From: Cryobacterium sp. PH31-L1 | Lineage (GTDB): Bacteria > Actinomycetota > Actinomycetes > Actinomycetales > Microbacteriaceae | Assembly: GCF_030063145.1 (NCBI RefSeq) | Contig: NZ_JASISM010000001.1 | Location: forward strand, 310,001-374,000 | Direction of reading: 5' to 3' | DNA: 64,000 nucleotides | In this document: one piece after another, positions 8,196 through 16,549 of the stretch | Layout of the letters: each line of letters starts with the position of its first letter | How positions within the stretch are numbered: position 1 is the first letter of the stretch | Made by a program: the position numbers and the translations under genes | Notes under the pieces: model-generated | The model's database searches: none | What the model was told of the DNA's origin: nothing | The model's input: only the letters and a program-made list of their open reading frames with translations

Positions 8196-9055
8196 TTGTT
8201 GTGGCGCTGCTAGCCGCCGTGTTCTCCCAAGTGAGCGTCGCAACAGCAATGGCTCACGAAGTAGTCGAACTGACCCCAACGTTTCCCCTGGGAAGTACCG
8301 TCGATCCACCTCCAGAGTCCGACGGTGTGGCGCATGGGAACGGAGTGGATCTGGTGGCCGGGTACACCTCCGCGCGGAGTGGTGGAAAATCCGCTGGAAA
8401 GCATCACGGTTCTGGAAGCGCAGCGGGCACGCCAGCGCCACCGAGAGTTTGCGCGAACGGCGACCCGGCGAAGCCCGGCATCGAAACCATCCCCTGCGGC
8501 AACGGCACCTTCCTTCCCCTGGCGCAGCAGAACACGCCCGCAGTCCCGTGCGCCGGATGCTCTCCCGCCACGATTGTGAGGGTCTCCGACCTGCAGAATT
8601 TCCCGGCCTACCCTGCCCCTACCGGCATGGAACCGAACGGCTGGGCTATCGTCGGGCTGGCCGCGAACTTCTGGGCCGGGGCATCCGCTCAAATCGGCGA
8701 AGGACTGCTGCTGGGCGAACCGGCCCAGGTCATGTTCACGCCGATCGGCTACCGGTGGGACTACGGCGACGGGACGACCGCGGCATCCGTTGACGGCGGG
8801 GCCAGCTGGGCCGCTCTCGGCCTCGCCGAATTCGCGAAAACGCCGACCAGCCACGACTACGCCGCCAGGGGCAGCTACTCGGTCACCCTCACCGTCGACT
8901 ACCGCGCCGAGTACAGCTTCGGCGACCAGGGCTGGCGACCCGTCGAAGGAATCGTCAGCGTACCCTCAGCACCGTTCACCGTCGTCGCAGCAACTGAATC
9001 CACCGTGTTGGTCGCCGAAGACTGCAACGTCAACCCCCACGGACCGGGCTGCTGA
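8171..9055 (+). CDS. secreted protein with PKD-like domain
   Basis: 294 residues starting MVRVRFLLIVVALLAAVF, a signal peptide ending near AMA-HE. The ATG at 8171 lies inside the end of the lipoprotein gene. The C-terminal ~110 residues contain a PKD-like pattern: YRWDYGDG, then HDYAARGSYSVTLTV (the typical W-D-F/Y-G-D-G ... H-x-Y ... G-x-Y-x-V-x-L-x-V order). It also has pairs of cysteines near residues 95-140 and at the extreme C-terminus. PKD domains are extracellular beta-sandwiches that mediate binding. The pairing with the lipoprotein suggests a cell-surface role; the exact function is not known. Confidence 0.75.
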   Translation: MVRVRFLLIVVALLAAVFSQVSVATAMAHEVVELTPTFPLGSTVDPPPESDGVAHGNGVDLVAGYTSARSGGKSAGKHHGSGSAAGTPAPPRVCANGDPAKPGIETIPCGNGTFLPLAQQNTPAVPCAGCSPATIVRVSDLQNFPAYPAPTGMEPNGWAIVGLAANFWAGASAQIGEGLLLGEPAQVMFTPIGYRWDYGDGTTAASVDGGASWAALGLAEFAKTPTSHDYAARGSYSVTLTVDYRAEYSFGDQGWRPVEGIVSVPSAPFTVVAATESTVLVAEDCNVNPHGPGC

Positions 9056-9103
9056 CCCCGTGCGCTGAGACGTTGCCGGGCTCGCGGCACTTGAAAAAGT
9101 TCA

Positions 9104-9127
9104 GGGCACGCCTACGTAGGGGTGCCC
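9104..9127. terminator. bidirectional hairpin between convergent genes
   Basis: Stem GGGCACGCCTA / TAGGGGTGCCC (10 of 11 pairs, 2-base loop) in the short gap between the PKD-protein gene and the oppositely oriented FMN reductase gene. No clear U-tract; assigned by position and stability. Confidence 0.6.
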
Positions 9128-9149
9128 CGATCTATAATCAGCGCCGCGA

Positions 9150-9809
9150 CTAGCGAGCCCGGCCGACGCCGGCCGGGCTGACACCGGCAGGGTTGAAGCC
9201 GGCCGGTAGTTCAAACGGGTCGGGCACGCGGCTCGACCGGTCCGACGCGGCTACCAGAGTCGTCAGCTCGCCGGCCGCCCTCTCGATGCGGGCCGGCAGC
9301 GTGGCCAGCCGGCTGTCCACTCTACCGTCGCCGCTGCCCCAGTCCTCCGACGCGGCGAACACCGAGGTCGGCACGACCACGGCGTGCAGGTAGGTAAACA
9401 TCGGACGCAACGCGTAGTCGAGGGCCAGGGAGTGCCGGGCCGTTCCCGCGGTCGCGCCGATCAGAACCGGCTGGTCGGTGAGGGACCGGTTGTCGATCAC
9501 GTCGAAGAACGTCTTGAACAGGCCGCTGTAGCTCGTTGTGAAAATGGGCGTGACGGCGATCAGTCCGTCGGCCGCTGTGACGGCCTCGATCATTGTCTCG
9601 AGCCGCGGGCTGGCGAACCCGGTGAGCATGTTGTTCATCACATCCTGCGCGTAGTCGCGCAGCTCGTACGTCACCACCCGGGTCGTGGCACCCTCGTCGG
9701 CAAGCCGCGCCACGGTCGCCGTGGCGAGCTTGTCCGCGAGAAGGCGAGTGGATGACGGCTGGCTGAGACCCGCAGAGACCACCGCGAGGGTTCGCTCAGG
9801 CGTAGTCAC
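9150..9809 (-). CDS. NAD(P)H-dependent FMN reductase, partner of the adjacent flavin monooxygenase (CE1759-like)
   Basis: 219 residues of the flavodoxin-like NADPH-dependent FMN reductase family: TLAVVSAGLSQPSSTRLLADKL at the start is the FMN-phosphate binding loop, and GLIAVTPIFTTSYSGLFKTF is the second FMN-contact loop. The GTG at 9809 is chosen because it starts one base after the stop of the upstream monooxygenase gene and directly precedes the domain; the longer open frame lies inside that gene. From memory, this two-gene pair matches the CE1758/CE1759 families of luciferase-like monooxygenase plus partner reductase. The reductase would supply FMNH2 to the monooxygenase. Substrate unknown. 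Confidence 0.85.
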   Translation of the reverse strand: MTTPERTLAVVSAGLSQPSSTRLLADKLATATVARLADEGATTRVVTYELRDYAQDVMNNMLTGFASPRLETMIEAVTAADGLIAVTPIFTTSYSGLFKTFFDVIDNRSLTDQPVLIGATAGTARHSLALDYALRPMFTYLHAVVVPTSVFAASEDWGSGDGRVDSRLATLPARIERAAGELTTLVAASDRSSRVPDPFELPAGFNPAGVSPAGVGRAR

Positions 9810-9810
9810 C

Positions 9811-10998
9811 TCAGGCCCCGTCCCGGCCGGCGCGAGCCAGCCCGAATGCGGCACCGGTCTTGGCCGGTGCGATGGCGGCGGCAGTGTCAAGGTCGTCACG
9901 CACAGCTGCTGCAGCGGCAACCGGAGTGTGGGCGGCGATGCGCAGGGAGTCGTGAGTGGGGGCATCCGGTACGTCGGTCGGTCGGTTCTTGGCGAATTCC
10001 TGCCGGAGCACGGGCACGACCTCTTCGCCGAGCAGGTCGAGCTGCTCGAGCACCGTCTTCAACGGCAGTCCCGCGTGATCCATCAGCCAGAGCTGGCGCT
10101 GGTAATCGCCGACGTAGTCCCTGAAGCCGAGGGTGCGGTCGATGACTTCCTGGGGGCTGCCAACGGTGAGCGGCGTCTGCGAGGTGAAGTCCTCCATGCT
10201 CGGGCCGTTACCGTAGACCGGGGCGTTGTCGAAGTAGGGCCGGAAGTGGCGCTTGGCGTCCTGGGACTTCTTGCCCATGAACACCTGGCCGCCGAGCCCG
10301 ACAATGGCCTGTGCGGCGGTGCCATGGCCGTAGTGTTCGAAGCGTTGGCGGTAGTACTGCACCATCTTCGCGGTGTGCGAGGCGGGCCAGAAGATGTGGT
10401 TGGAGAAGAACCCGTCGCCGTAGTACGCGGCCTGTTCGGCGATTTCGGGGCTGCGGATGCTGCCGTGCCAGACAAACGGCGGCACGCCGTCGAGGGGACG
10501 CGGGGTGGACTGGAAACCCTGCAGCGGGGTGCGGAACTGGCCCTCCCAGTCAACGAAGTCTTCGCGCCAGAGGCGGCGGAGCAGGGCGTAGTTCTCCAGC
10601 GCGAGCGGGATGCCCTCGCGGATGTCCTTGCCGAACCACGGGTAGACCGGGCCGGTATTCCCGCGGCCCAGGGTCAGGTCCACCCGGCCGTCGGCGACGT
10701 GCTGCAGCATCGCGAAATCCTCGGCGATCTTCACCGGGTCGCTCGTCGTGATCAGCGTGGTCGCGGTGGAGAGGATGATGCGTTCGGTCTTGGCTGCGAT
10801 GTAGCCGAGCAAGGTGGTCGGCGACGACGGCACGAACGGCGGGTTGTGGTGCTCGCCGGTGGCGAAGACGTCGAGGCCGACCTCCTCGACCTTCTGCGCG
10901 ATGGCTACCATGGCCTTGATCCGGGCGTTCTCGGTGGGGGCGTCGCCCGTGGTGGGGTCGGTGGTGATGTCCCCGACCGTGAAGATTCCGAACTGCAT
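9811..10998 (-). CDS. luciferase-like FMN-dependent monooxygenase (CE1758-like)
   Basis: 395-residue TIM-barrel LLM-class flavin oxidoreductase. Typical parts are MQFGIFTVGD at the start, KVEEVGLDVFATGEHHNPPF near residues 55-75, and ILSTATTLITTSDPVKIAEDFAMLQHVADGRVDLTLGRG. The start at 10998 is chosen over 11028 because GGAGG lies a few bases upstream (TTGGAGGATGGC). It uses FMNH2 and O2 to oxidise an unknown organic substrate, with FMNH2 from the reductase encoded directly downstream. The two form an operon, divergent from the riboswitch-glyA unit. Confidence 0.88.
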   Translation of the reverse strand: MQFGIFTVGDITTDPTTGDAPTENARIKAMVAIAQKVEEVGLDVFATGEHHNPPFVPSSPTTLLGYIAAKTERIILSTATTLITTSDPVKIAEDFAMLQHVADGRVDLTLGRGNTGPVYPWFGKDIREGIPLALENYALLRRLWREDFVDWEGQFRTPLQGFQSTPRPLDGVPPFVWHGSIRSPEIAEQAAYYGDGFFSNHIFWPASHTAKMVQYYRQRFEHYGHGTAAQAIVGLGGQVFMGKKSQDAKRHFRPYFDNAPVYGNGPSMEDFTSQTPLTVGSPQEVIDRTLGFRDYVGDYQRQLWLMDHAGLPLKTVLEQLDLLGEEVVPVLRQEFAKNRPTDVPDAPTHDSLRIAAHTPVAAAAAVRDDLDTAAAIAPAKTGAAFGLARAGRDGA

Positions 10999-11194
10999 GC
11001 CATCCTCCAAGTTTCTATGCGTCTGCATGTATATCTATCGTAACGGCAGAACCAGCGCGGCTATTCCCGGCCTTCTCACGGCACGTGGTCGAGAAGCTGG
11101 CGGTAGTTGCAACCAGTGTCAGCTTCCTGGCACGTGCCACGAGGCGCGAGCGGATGTTTGGGCGGCGGGCGCGAGCATCCACTGATATGCTGAT

Positions 11195-11274
11195 CGGGTC
11201 GCAACTGGCGTAGCACGAAGATGGGTCACCATCGGGGAGCGACTGACACGGTTAGTGGCCGCACGCCTGGGCCG
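11195..11274 (+). promoter_or_regulatory. ZTP/ZMP riboswitch (pfl motif) upstream of glyA
   Basis: Conserved blocks of the pfl RNA motif are visible in order: GGGTCGCAACTGGCG (11196-11210), ATGGGTCACCATCGGGGAGC (11221-11240) with GACT following, and GCACGCCTGGGC (11261-11272). The P1 stem and the P3/loop pseudoknot halves are in the expected places. ZTP/ZMP signals low 10-formyl-THF; binding is known to turn on one-carbon genes such as glyA and folD, both of which follow here. A TATGCT box at about 11186-11191 may be the -10 of the promoter, which would start transcription at the riboswitch edge. Confidence 0.9.
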
Positions 11275-11301
11275 CAACATCCATATATTAAGGAGAACTC
11301 C

Positions 11302-12594
11302 GTGCCTGATTCCGCCACCGTCTTGAAGTCGACCTTCAACGAACCGCTCTCGGTCGTTGACCCCGAGATCGCCGCCGTGCTCGACCAAGAGCTCGGCCGC
11401 CAGCGCGACTACCTCGAAATGATCGCGAGCGAGAACTTCGTTCCGCGCGCCGTGCTGCAGTCGCAGGGCTCCGTGCTCACCAACAAGTACGCCGAGGGCT
11501 ACCCGGGGCGCCGCTACTACGGCGGCTGCGAGTACGTCGACGTCGCCGAACAGCTCGCCATCGACCGCGCCAAGTCGCTGTTCGGCGCCGCCTACGCGAA
11601 CGTGCAGCCGCACTCCGGTGCCACCGCCAATGCCGCAGTCCTCTCCGCCATCGCCACCCCCGGCGACACGATTCTCGGCCTCGAGCTGGCCCACGGCGGC
11701 CACCTCACCCACGGCATGAAGCTCAACTTCTCCGGCAAGCTGTACAACCCGGTCGCCTACGGTGTCGACCCGGAGACCTTCCGCGTCGACATGAACGTCG
11801 TGCGCGACAAGGCACTGGAGAGCAAGCCCAAGGTCATCATCGCCGGCTGGTCGGCCTACCCGCGCCACCTCGACTTCGAGGCCTTCCGCGCCATCGCCGA
11901 CGAGGTCGGCGCGCTGCTCTGGGTCGACATGGCCCACTTCGCCGGACTCGTTGCCGCCGGCCTGCACCCCTCGCCCGTGCCCTACGCCGACGTCGTGTCG
12001 AGCACCGTGCACAAGACCCTCGCCGGCCCGCGCTCTGGGTTCATCCTCTCGCGCGACATGGCCCTGGCCAAGAAGCTCAACTCCAACGTGTTCCCCGGCC
12101 AGCAGGGCGGACCACTCATGCACGTGATCGCCGCCAAGGCAACCGCGTTCAAGCTCGCCGCCGAGCCCGAGTTCAAGGAACGCCAGGAGCGCACCCTGCG
12201 CGGTGCCAGTATCCTCGCCGACCGCCTCACCGCCGACGACTCGCGCGCCCACGGCATCGACGTGCTCACCGGCGGAACCGACGTGCACCTCGTGCTCGCC
12301 GATCTGCGTCACTCCGAGATCAACGGCCAGCAGGCCGAAGATGCCCTGCACGAGGTGGGCATCACCGTGAACCGCAACTCGGTTCCGTTCGACCCGCGCC
12401 CGCCGATGGTCACCTCTGGCCTGCGCATCGGCACGCCGGCCCTCGCTACCCGCGGATTCGGCGACACCGAGTTCACCGAGGTCGCCGACGTCATTGCTGA
12501 GGCCCTCAAGCCCGGCGCCGACATCGCAGCGCTCCGCACCCGCGTCGGCGCGCTCACGCAGGCCTTCCCGCTGTACGACGGCCTGCAGCAGTAA
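11302..12594 (+). CDS. glyA: serine hydroxymethyltransferase
   Basis: 430 residues, full length for GlyA. It converts serine and tetrahydrofolate to glycine and 5,10-methylene-THF using PLP. Visible signatures: [42 protein letters not shown], and the PLP-lysine motif [14 protein letters not shown]. The GTG at 11302 is chosen since AAGGAG lies seven bases upstream and the protein then begins just before the core; an in-frame ATG at 11221 falls inside the riboswitch. Under ZTP riboswitch control and followed by folD on the same strand, so the two act in one-carbon supply. Confidence 0.97.
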   Translation: MPDSATVLKSTFNEPLSVVDPEIAAVLDQELGRQRDYLEMIASENFVPRAVLQSQGSVLTNKYAEGYPGRRYYGGCEYVDVAEQLAIDRAKSLFGAAYANVQPHSGATANAAVLSAIATPGDTILGLELAHGGHLTHGMKLNFSGKLYNPVAYGVDPETFRVDMNVVRDKALESKPKVIIAGWSAYPRHLDFEAFRAIADEVGALLWVDMAHFAGLVAAGLHPSPVPYADVVSSTVHKTLAGPRSGFILSRDMALAKKLNSNVFPGQQGGPLMHVIAAKATAFKLAAEPEFKERQERTLRGASILADRLTADDSRAHGIDVLTGGTDVHLVLADLRHSEINGQQAEDALHEVGITVNRNSVPFDPRPPMVTSGLRIGTPALATRGFGDTEFTEVADVIAEALKPGADIAALRTRVGALTQAFPLYDGLQQ

Positions 12595-12729
12595 ATCTCT
12601 CGCAAGCGGGTGCCTGCTGGTCGGCTGCGGCCCGCGGCATCCGCTCGCTCAGCTGGATGTCGCCGGCTGCTCTCTTCGGCATCCGCTGTCTTTCGGTTTC
12701 GGGGCGCGTTTTTCCCTCTGCACGATTGA

Positions 12730-12800
12730 CCGGGCCCGGGCCCGGCAACTGGGCCCAGGTTAGAACATGGGCCCGCTTTCCGGGCCCGGGCCCGGAAAGC
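12730..12800 (-). repeat. R1 intergenic repeat, copy b
   Basis: Contains two GGGCCCGGGCCC blocks. On the minus strand it reads CTTTCCGGGCCCGGGCCC plus GGAAAG (a long palindrome at 12777-12800), then GGGCCCATGTTCTAACC and TGGGCCCAGTTG, then the second block. It lies between glyA and folD, which are in the same direction, and so would be transcribed in any glyA-folD message. The part of the gap before it (12595-12725) shows only two copies of the GCATCCGCT word. Confidence 0.85.
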
Positions 12801-12860
12801 AGAAAACCGTACGAGCGAACCGAAGTACGGCACCGAACAGAACCACAACAGTAGGGAACC

Positions 12861-13748
12861 ATGATGACGGCAATCACACTCAACGGGGTTAAGACCGCCT
12901 CCGACATCAAGGCCGAGTTGCGGGACCGCATCGCGGCGCTGCGCTCTCACGGCGTCGTGCCCGGCCTGGCTACCCTGCTGGTTGGCAATGATCCCGGATC
13001 CGAGACGTATGTTGCGGGCAAGCACCGCGACTGCGCCGAGGTCGGCATCGAGTCGCTGCGCATCGACCTGCCCGGCTCGGCCACGTCGGCCGACGTGCGC
13101 GCGGCCATCAAAGACCTCAACAACAGCCGCGAAGTCACGGGCTACATCATCCAGCTGCCGCTGCCGGTTGGCCACAACGAGAACGCGATGCTCGAACTCA
13201 TCGATCCGTCGAAGGATGCCGACGGGCTGCACCCGACCAACCTCGGGCGGCTCGTGCTCGGTATCGAGGGCGAACTGCGCTCACCGCTGCCGTGCACCCC
13301 GGCCGGTATCGTCGAGCTGCTGCGTCGCTACGACGTGCCGATCGTGGGCCAGAAGGTCGTCGTGGTCGGCCGTGGCCTCACCGTCGGGCGCCCGCTCGGC
13401 CTGCTGTTCACCCGCAAGGGCCTCGACGCGACCGTCACGCTGACCCACTCGCGCACAGTCGACCTCGCCGGCGAGGTGCGCCGCGCCGACATCGTCGTGG
13501 CCGCCGTCGGCGTACCGCACCTGATCCAGGCCGACTGGATCAAGGCGGGAGCCGCCGTGCTCGACGTGGGAATCACCCGCGTGACGGACCCGATCACCGG
13601 CAAGGGCCGACTGACCGGCGACGTACACCCGGATGTGGCCTCGGTTGCCGGGCACCTGTCGCCGAACCCGCGCGGCGTCGGCCCGATGACCCGGGCCATG
13701 CTGCTCTCGAACGTGGTCAAGGCCGCCGAGCAGACCCTGCTGGCCTGA
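12861..13748 (+). CDS. folD: methylene-THF dehydrogenase / methenyl-THF cyclohydrolase
   Basis: 295-residue bifunctional FolD. Recognised by [21 protein letters not shown] (the catalytic Tyr and Lys of the folate site), [18 protein letters not shown] and the NADP-binding [13 protein letters not shown]. It interconverts 5,10-methylene-THF and 10-formyl-THF in the cytosol, the step after GlyA. The start is the first of two ATG codons (ATGATG), after AGTAGGGA. The 266-base gap from glyA contains the R1 repeat, so read-through from the riboswitch promoter is possible but not shown. Confidence 0.97.
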   Translation: MMTAITLNGVKTASDIKAELRDRIAALRSHGVVPGLATLLVGNDPGSETYVAGKHRDCAEVGIESLRIDLPGSATSADVRAAIKDLNNSREVTGYIIQLPLPVGHNENAMLELIDPSKDADGLHPTNLGRLVLGIEGELRSPLPCTPAGIVELLRRYDVPIVGQKVVVVGRGLTVGRPLGLLFTRKGLDATVTLTHSRTVDLAGEVRRADIVVAAVGVPHLIQADWIKAGAAVLDVGITRVTDPITGKGRLTGDVHPDVASVAGHLSPNPRGVGPMTRAMLLSNVVKAAEQTLLA

Positions 13749-13771
13749 CGCCGGCCTCTTGGCGGGAGCCT

Positions 13772-13841
13772 ATGCCGGTAAGTTTCGCGACACGCCGTCA
13801 CCCCATGGGTTTTGCCCGGCGTGTCGCAAATTTACCGGCAT
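13772..13841. repeat. R2 hairpin repeat, copy a (convergent gap)
   Basis: A long inverted repeat: left arm from 13772 starting ATGCCGGTAAGTTTCGCGAC and ending at about 13797, right arm 13818-13841 ending AAATTTACCGGCAT. The arms match over about 25 bp with one or two changes and a ~20-base loop. It sits exactly between folD (+) and the carbonic anhydrase gene (-). The same arm sequence recurs at 42735-42781. Confidence 0.88.
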
Positions 13842-13871
13842 TAGTTACGCTGCATCCGCTCGGCGCTTGCG

Positions 13872-14414
13872 CTATTGCTGGGCCAGGGCCGCGCGGTGCA
13901 GCTCGGTGTGCTCGAGGTAGTTCTCGGCGTTGTGGCGAATACTGTCGATCTCCTCGTCGGTGAGCGGGCGCCGCACCTTGGCGGGAACGCCGGCCACGAG
14001 CGAGCCGGGCGGCACGACGGTGCCGCCGAGAACGACGGCTCCGGCCGCCACGAGGGAGCCGGCGCCGATGACGGCACCGTTCAGGATGGTCGCGGCCATG
14101 CCGACGAGCACATTGTCCTCGATGGTGCAGCCGTGCAGCACGGCGCCGTGCCCCACCGAGACGCCGGTGCCGAGGGTGAGCGGAAAGTCGGTGTCGACGT
14201 GGCAGGAGACGTTGTCCTGCAGGTTCGAGCCGGCGCCGATCGAGATCGGCTCGAGTTCAGCGCGCAGAACGGAGTTGTACCAGACGCTGGCCCGGTCGGC
14301 GAGGGTGACGTTGCCCACGATCACGGCGCCGGGAGCCACGAACGCGGTCTCGGCGATACTTGGAGCCGGCGTGTTCGGCAGGACGATGATTCGGGCGGCG
14401 CTGTCAGCAGTCAT
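13872..14414 (-). CDS. gamma-class carbonic anhydrase family protein (left-handed beta-helix)
   Basis: 180 residues with the hexapeptide-repeat pattern of a left-handed parallel beta-helix (e.g. APGAVIVGNVTLADRASVWY, GVSVGHGAVLHGCTIEDNVL, GMAATILNGAVIGAGSLVAAG). The three zinc-histidine positions of the gamma-CA/YrdA group fit CHVD, VGHGAVLHGC. The frame continues upstream, but the ATG at 14414 is preferred: TAGGCT lies seven bases before it on the minus strand (leaderless) and the domain begins there. Proteins of this subgroup bind metal; real CO2 hydration is not proven for many. Confidence 0.88.
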   Translation of the reverse strand: MTADSAARIIVLPNTPAPSIAETAFVAPGAVIVGNVTLADRASVWYNSVLRAELEPISIGAGSNLQDNVSCHVDTDFPLTLGTGVSVGHGAVLHGCTIEDNVLVGMAATILNGAVIGAGSLVAAGAVVLGGTVVPPGSLVAGVPAKVRRPLTDEEIDSIRHNAENYLEHTELHRAALAQQ

Positions 14415-14540
14415 ACGCGTCAGCCTACTGCCGACGGATGGCGCCACTCGGCTCGGTTCGGTCTCGCGACCCTGCAAGGGCTCGGGTCGGGGCCGTATCT
14501 CGTCGGGCCTGATCGGCCCCGCCCGCAATACACTGAACGG

Positions 14541-15485
14541 ATGCGTGCGCCCACCGGAATCCAGTATGAATTGACCCGCGAGACCCCGAGCGGGCTCGCT
14601 CGCGCGGTCGTGACCGAGGTCGCAGCCGGGCTGCGTGTATATTCCGTGAATGGCATAGACCTGGTGGAAACCTTCGACGAGTCAGTGCAACCGCCGATGG
14701 CAGCCGGAATTGTGCTTGTGCCCTGGCCCAATCGCATTCGTGACGGTAAATGGACTCAGAACGGAATCACCCGCCAGCTTGCTCTCACTGAGCCGGTCAA
14801 GCAGAACGCCAGCCACGGGCTGCTGCGTTTCGCGCCGTACCGGGAGGTATGGCGCAGCACAGACACGGTAACCCTGGCGGCGACGGTCTTTCCTCAGTCC
14901 GGCTACCCATTTCACCTTGAGACAGAGGTGACCTACGCGCTCACTTCCAGCGGGCTCGAGGTCACCCACCGGGTGGGAAACGTGGGAGCGGAGCCCGCGC
15001 CGGTGGCCGTGGGGGCGCATCCGTTTCTGAAGATCGGGGATGTGTCGACGCGCGACCTCACGGTGCGCGTGGATGCCACGACCCACGTCGACGTCGACGA
15101 CCGACTCAATCCCACCGGTGAAACCCCGGTTGCCGGCACACGCTTCGACCTGCGCGCGGGTGCCCTGGTCGGCGAGCTCGACCTCGACGACGGCTTTGGC
15201 TCTGTCGGCGAAGCCGGCGAGCATTCCCTGACTGCGCCGGACGGCCGCACCCTCACCCTCTGGGGTGATGAAAGCATGCGCTACGTGCAGGTCTTCACGC
15301 CGCGCATTTTTCCGGTCACGCAGGGTGCCGGCGAGCCGGTGCGCGGCTTGGCGATCGCGATCGAGCCGATGACCGCGCCGGCCAATGCGTTCAACTCCGG
15401 GGCCGGTCTGCACTGGGTGGAGCCGGGGGAGCAATGGGTCGTGCGCTGGGGTATCCGCCACGCCGGCTTCGAGCTGTCGGCCTAA
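14541..15485 (+). CDS. aldose 1-epimerase family protein
   Basis: 314 residues of the galactose mutarotase-like beta-sandwich family. Landmarks: PWPNRIRDGKW (N-terminal arginine motif), ASHGLLR with the first catalytic-type histidine near residue 93, VGAHPFLKIG with the second near 160, and VFTPRIFP... AIAIEPMTAPANAF with the C-terminal glutamate. It likely interconverts alpha and beta forms of a hexose or hexose phosphate in the cytosol. The ATG at 14541 follows TACACT (14529-14534) by six bases: a leaderless start that overrides the longer open frame. Stop codon overlaps that of the LysR gene. Confidence 0.88.
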   Translation: MRAPTGIQYELTRETPSGLARAVVTEVAAGLRVYSVNGIDLVETFDESVQPPMAAGIVLVPWPNRIRDGKWTQNGITRQLALTEPVKQNASHGLLRFAPYREVWRSTDTVTLAATVFPQSGYPFHLETEVTYALTSSGLEVTHRVGNVGAEPAPVAVGAHPFLKIGDVSTRDLTVRVDATTHVDVDDRLNPTGETPVAGTRFDLRAGALVGELDLDDGFGSVGEAGEHSLTAPDGRTLTLWGDESMRYVQVFTPRIFPVTQGAGEPVRGLAIAIEPMTAPANAFNSGAGLHWVEPGEQWVVRWGIRHAGFELSA

Positions 15486-16378
15486 CGCTGCCCGGCCACG
15501 ACGACCAGTTCGGCCAGTACCCGACGAACGGATGCCCGGGCGAGCGTCTCCGGGCGGCTCAGCACGTCGATCTGCCGTCCGACCGACAGGCCCCGAAACG
15601 GCACGAGCACCACGCCGTCGCCTTGACGCGGCGCCATCGTATACCGCGGCAGCAGCGCGATTGCCGCCCCGGTTGCCACGACGGACGTCGCCACGAAGAA
15701 CTCATTGATGCGGTGCACGATGCGCAGCGGCCGGCCGGCGGCCGCGGCGACCACGTTCACCGCCTCGGCCAGCGGAAACCCGATGTGCCCGGTGACCCAC
15801 CGCTCGTCGCGAATGTCGTCTACCGACAGCGACGCGCGCCCGGCCAGCGGATGCCCGACCGGCACGGCCACATCGAGTGGCTCAAACAGCAGTGGTGTGA
15901 CGGCAACAGAATTCGGCCAGGCCGGATCGTGCGGCACCCGGTGCGCAATCACGAGGTCATAGTCGGCGACGAGGGCTGGGAAGCGTTCCCGGGGTACATC
16001 CTCGTCGCCGCAGCCCACGGTCGGGCCGCCACTCGAGTGCAGTCGGTTCAGCAGCGGTCCGAACCAGGCCAACCCCGCGCTGTGGAACGCGCTCACGGTC
16101 ACCGGCAGGCCGGGGTCGTTCTGAAACCGGGCCACGGCCTCGTCGGCCCGGGCCATCGCGGTCGAGACGTCGGCGGCGGCGCTCGCCAGGGCCACGCCAG
16201 CCGGAGTCAGCCGGAGCACCCGCCCGTGTTTCTCGGTGAGTGTGACGCCGGCGCGGCGCTCGAGGGCACTGAGCTGCTGGGACACCGCCGACGACGAGAC
16301 TTGCAGCGCCCGGGCCACCGCGGCGACGCTTCCGCGCTCGCCGAGCTCCCGCAGCACGGCGAGCTGACGCAATTCCAT
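15482..16378 (-). CDS. LysR family transcriptional regulator
   Basis: 298 residues. The N-terminal winged helix-turn-helix (MELRQLAVLRELGERGSVAAVARALQVSSSAVSQQLSALERRAG) is typical of LysR proteins, followed by a LysR substrate-binding domain. The ATG lies six bases after TAGCCT on the minus strand (16385-16390), so the mRNA is probably leaderless. It is divergent from the DMT permease gene, which is its likely target, as is usual for LysR regulators. Its stop overlaps that of the epimerase gene (CTAA). Confidence 0.92.
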   Translation of the reverse strand: MELRQLAVLRELGERGSVAAVARALQVSSSAVSQQLSALERRAGVTLTEKHGRVLRLTPAGVALASAAADVSTAMARADEAVARFQNDPGLPVTVSAFHSAGLAWFGPLLNRLHSSGGPTVGCGDEDVPRERFPALVADYDLVIAHRVPHDPAWPNSVAVTPLLFEPLDVAVPVGHPLAGRASLSVDDIRDERWVTGHIGFPLAEAVNVVAAAAGRPLRIVHRINEFFVATSVVATGAAIALLPRYTMAPRQGDGVVLVPFRGLSVGRQIDVLSRPETLARASVRRVLAELVVVAGQR

Positions 16379-16384
16379 AAGTTC

Positions 16385-16432
16385 AGGCTAAAGCATCCGT
16401 TCACAAAGTGGTGTCTAGACTTAACGGATGCT
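16385..16432. promoter_or_regulatory. divergent leaderless promoters with a perfect 10-bp inverted repeat
   Basis: TAGCCT (minus strand, 16385-16390) serves the LysR gene and TAGACT (plus strand, 16416-16421) lies six bases before an ATG at 16428. Between and around them are AGCATCCGTT (16392-16401) and AACGGATGCT (16423-16432), perfect inverted arms 21 bases apart. One arm is next to the LysR -10, and the other covers the plus-strand start. A site for LysR or another repressor is plausible. Confidence 0.6.
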
Positions 16433-16454
16433 GCCGCGCACCATTACTTCATGA
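16428..16454 (+). CDS. possible 8-codon leader ORF
   Basis: ATG at 16428, six bases after TAGACT, reads MLPRTITS then TGA. The TGA overlaps the ATG of the next small ORF (ATGA at 16451-16454). The spacing fits a leaderless message. It may be a real leader peptide that loads ribosomes for the genes behind it, or a chance ORF. Confidence 0.4.
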   Translation: MLPRTITS

Positions 16455-16549
16455 CCACCACACGGATCCAGTTCTTCGCCACTTCAGGCGCTTTCAAACA
16501 CGGGTTGGTCGCTGTCGTGGCCCGGTCGCAGCTGAAAGCCGCTCGATGA
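16451..16549 (+). CDS. possible 32-residue coupled ORF
   Basis: Starts with an ATG overlapping the stop of the 8-codon ORF and ends with a TGA overlapping the permease ATG (ATGA at 16546-16549). The peptide begins MTTTRIQFFATSGAFKHG and ends in a basic QLKAAR. No family recognised and no strong Shine-Dalgarno sequence. The double ATGA coupling is the only support. Confidence 0.4.
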   Translation: MTTTRIQFFATSGAFKHGLVAVVARSQLKAAR

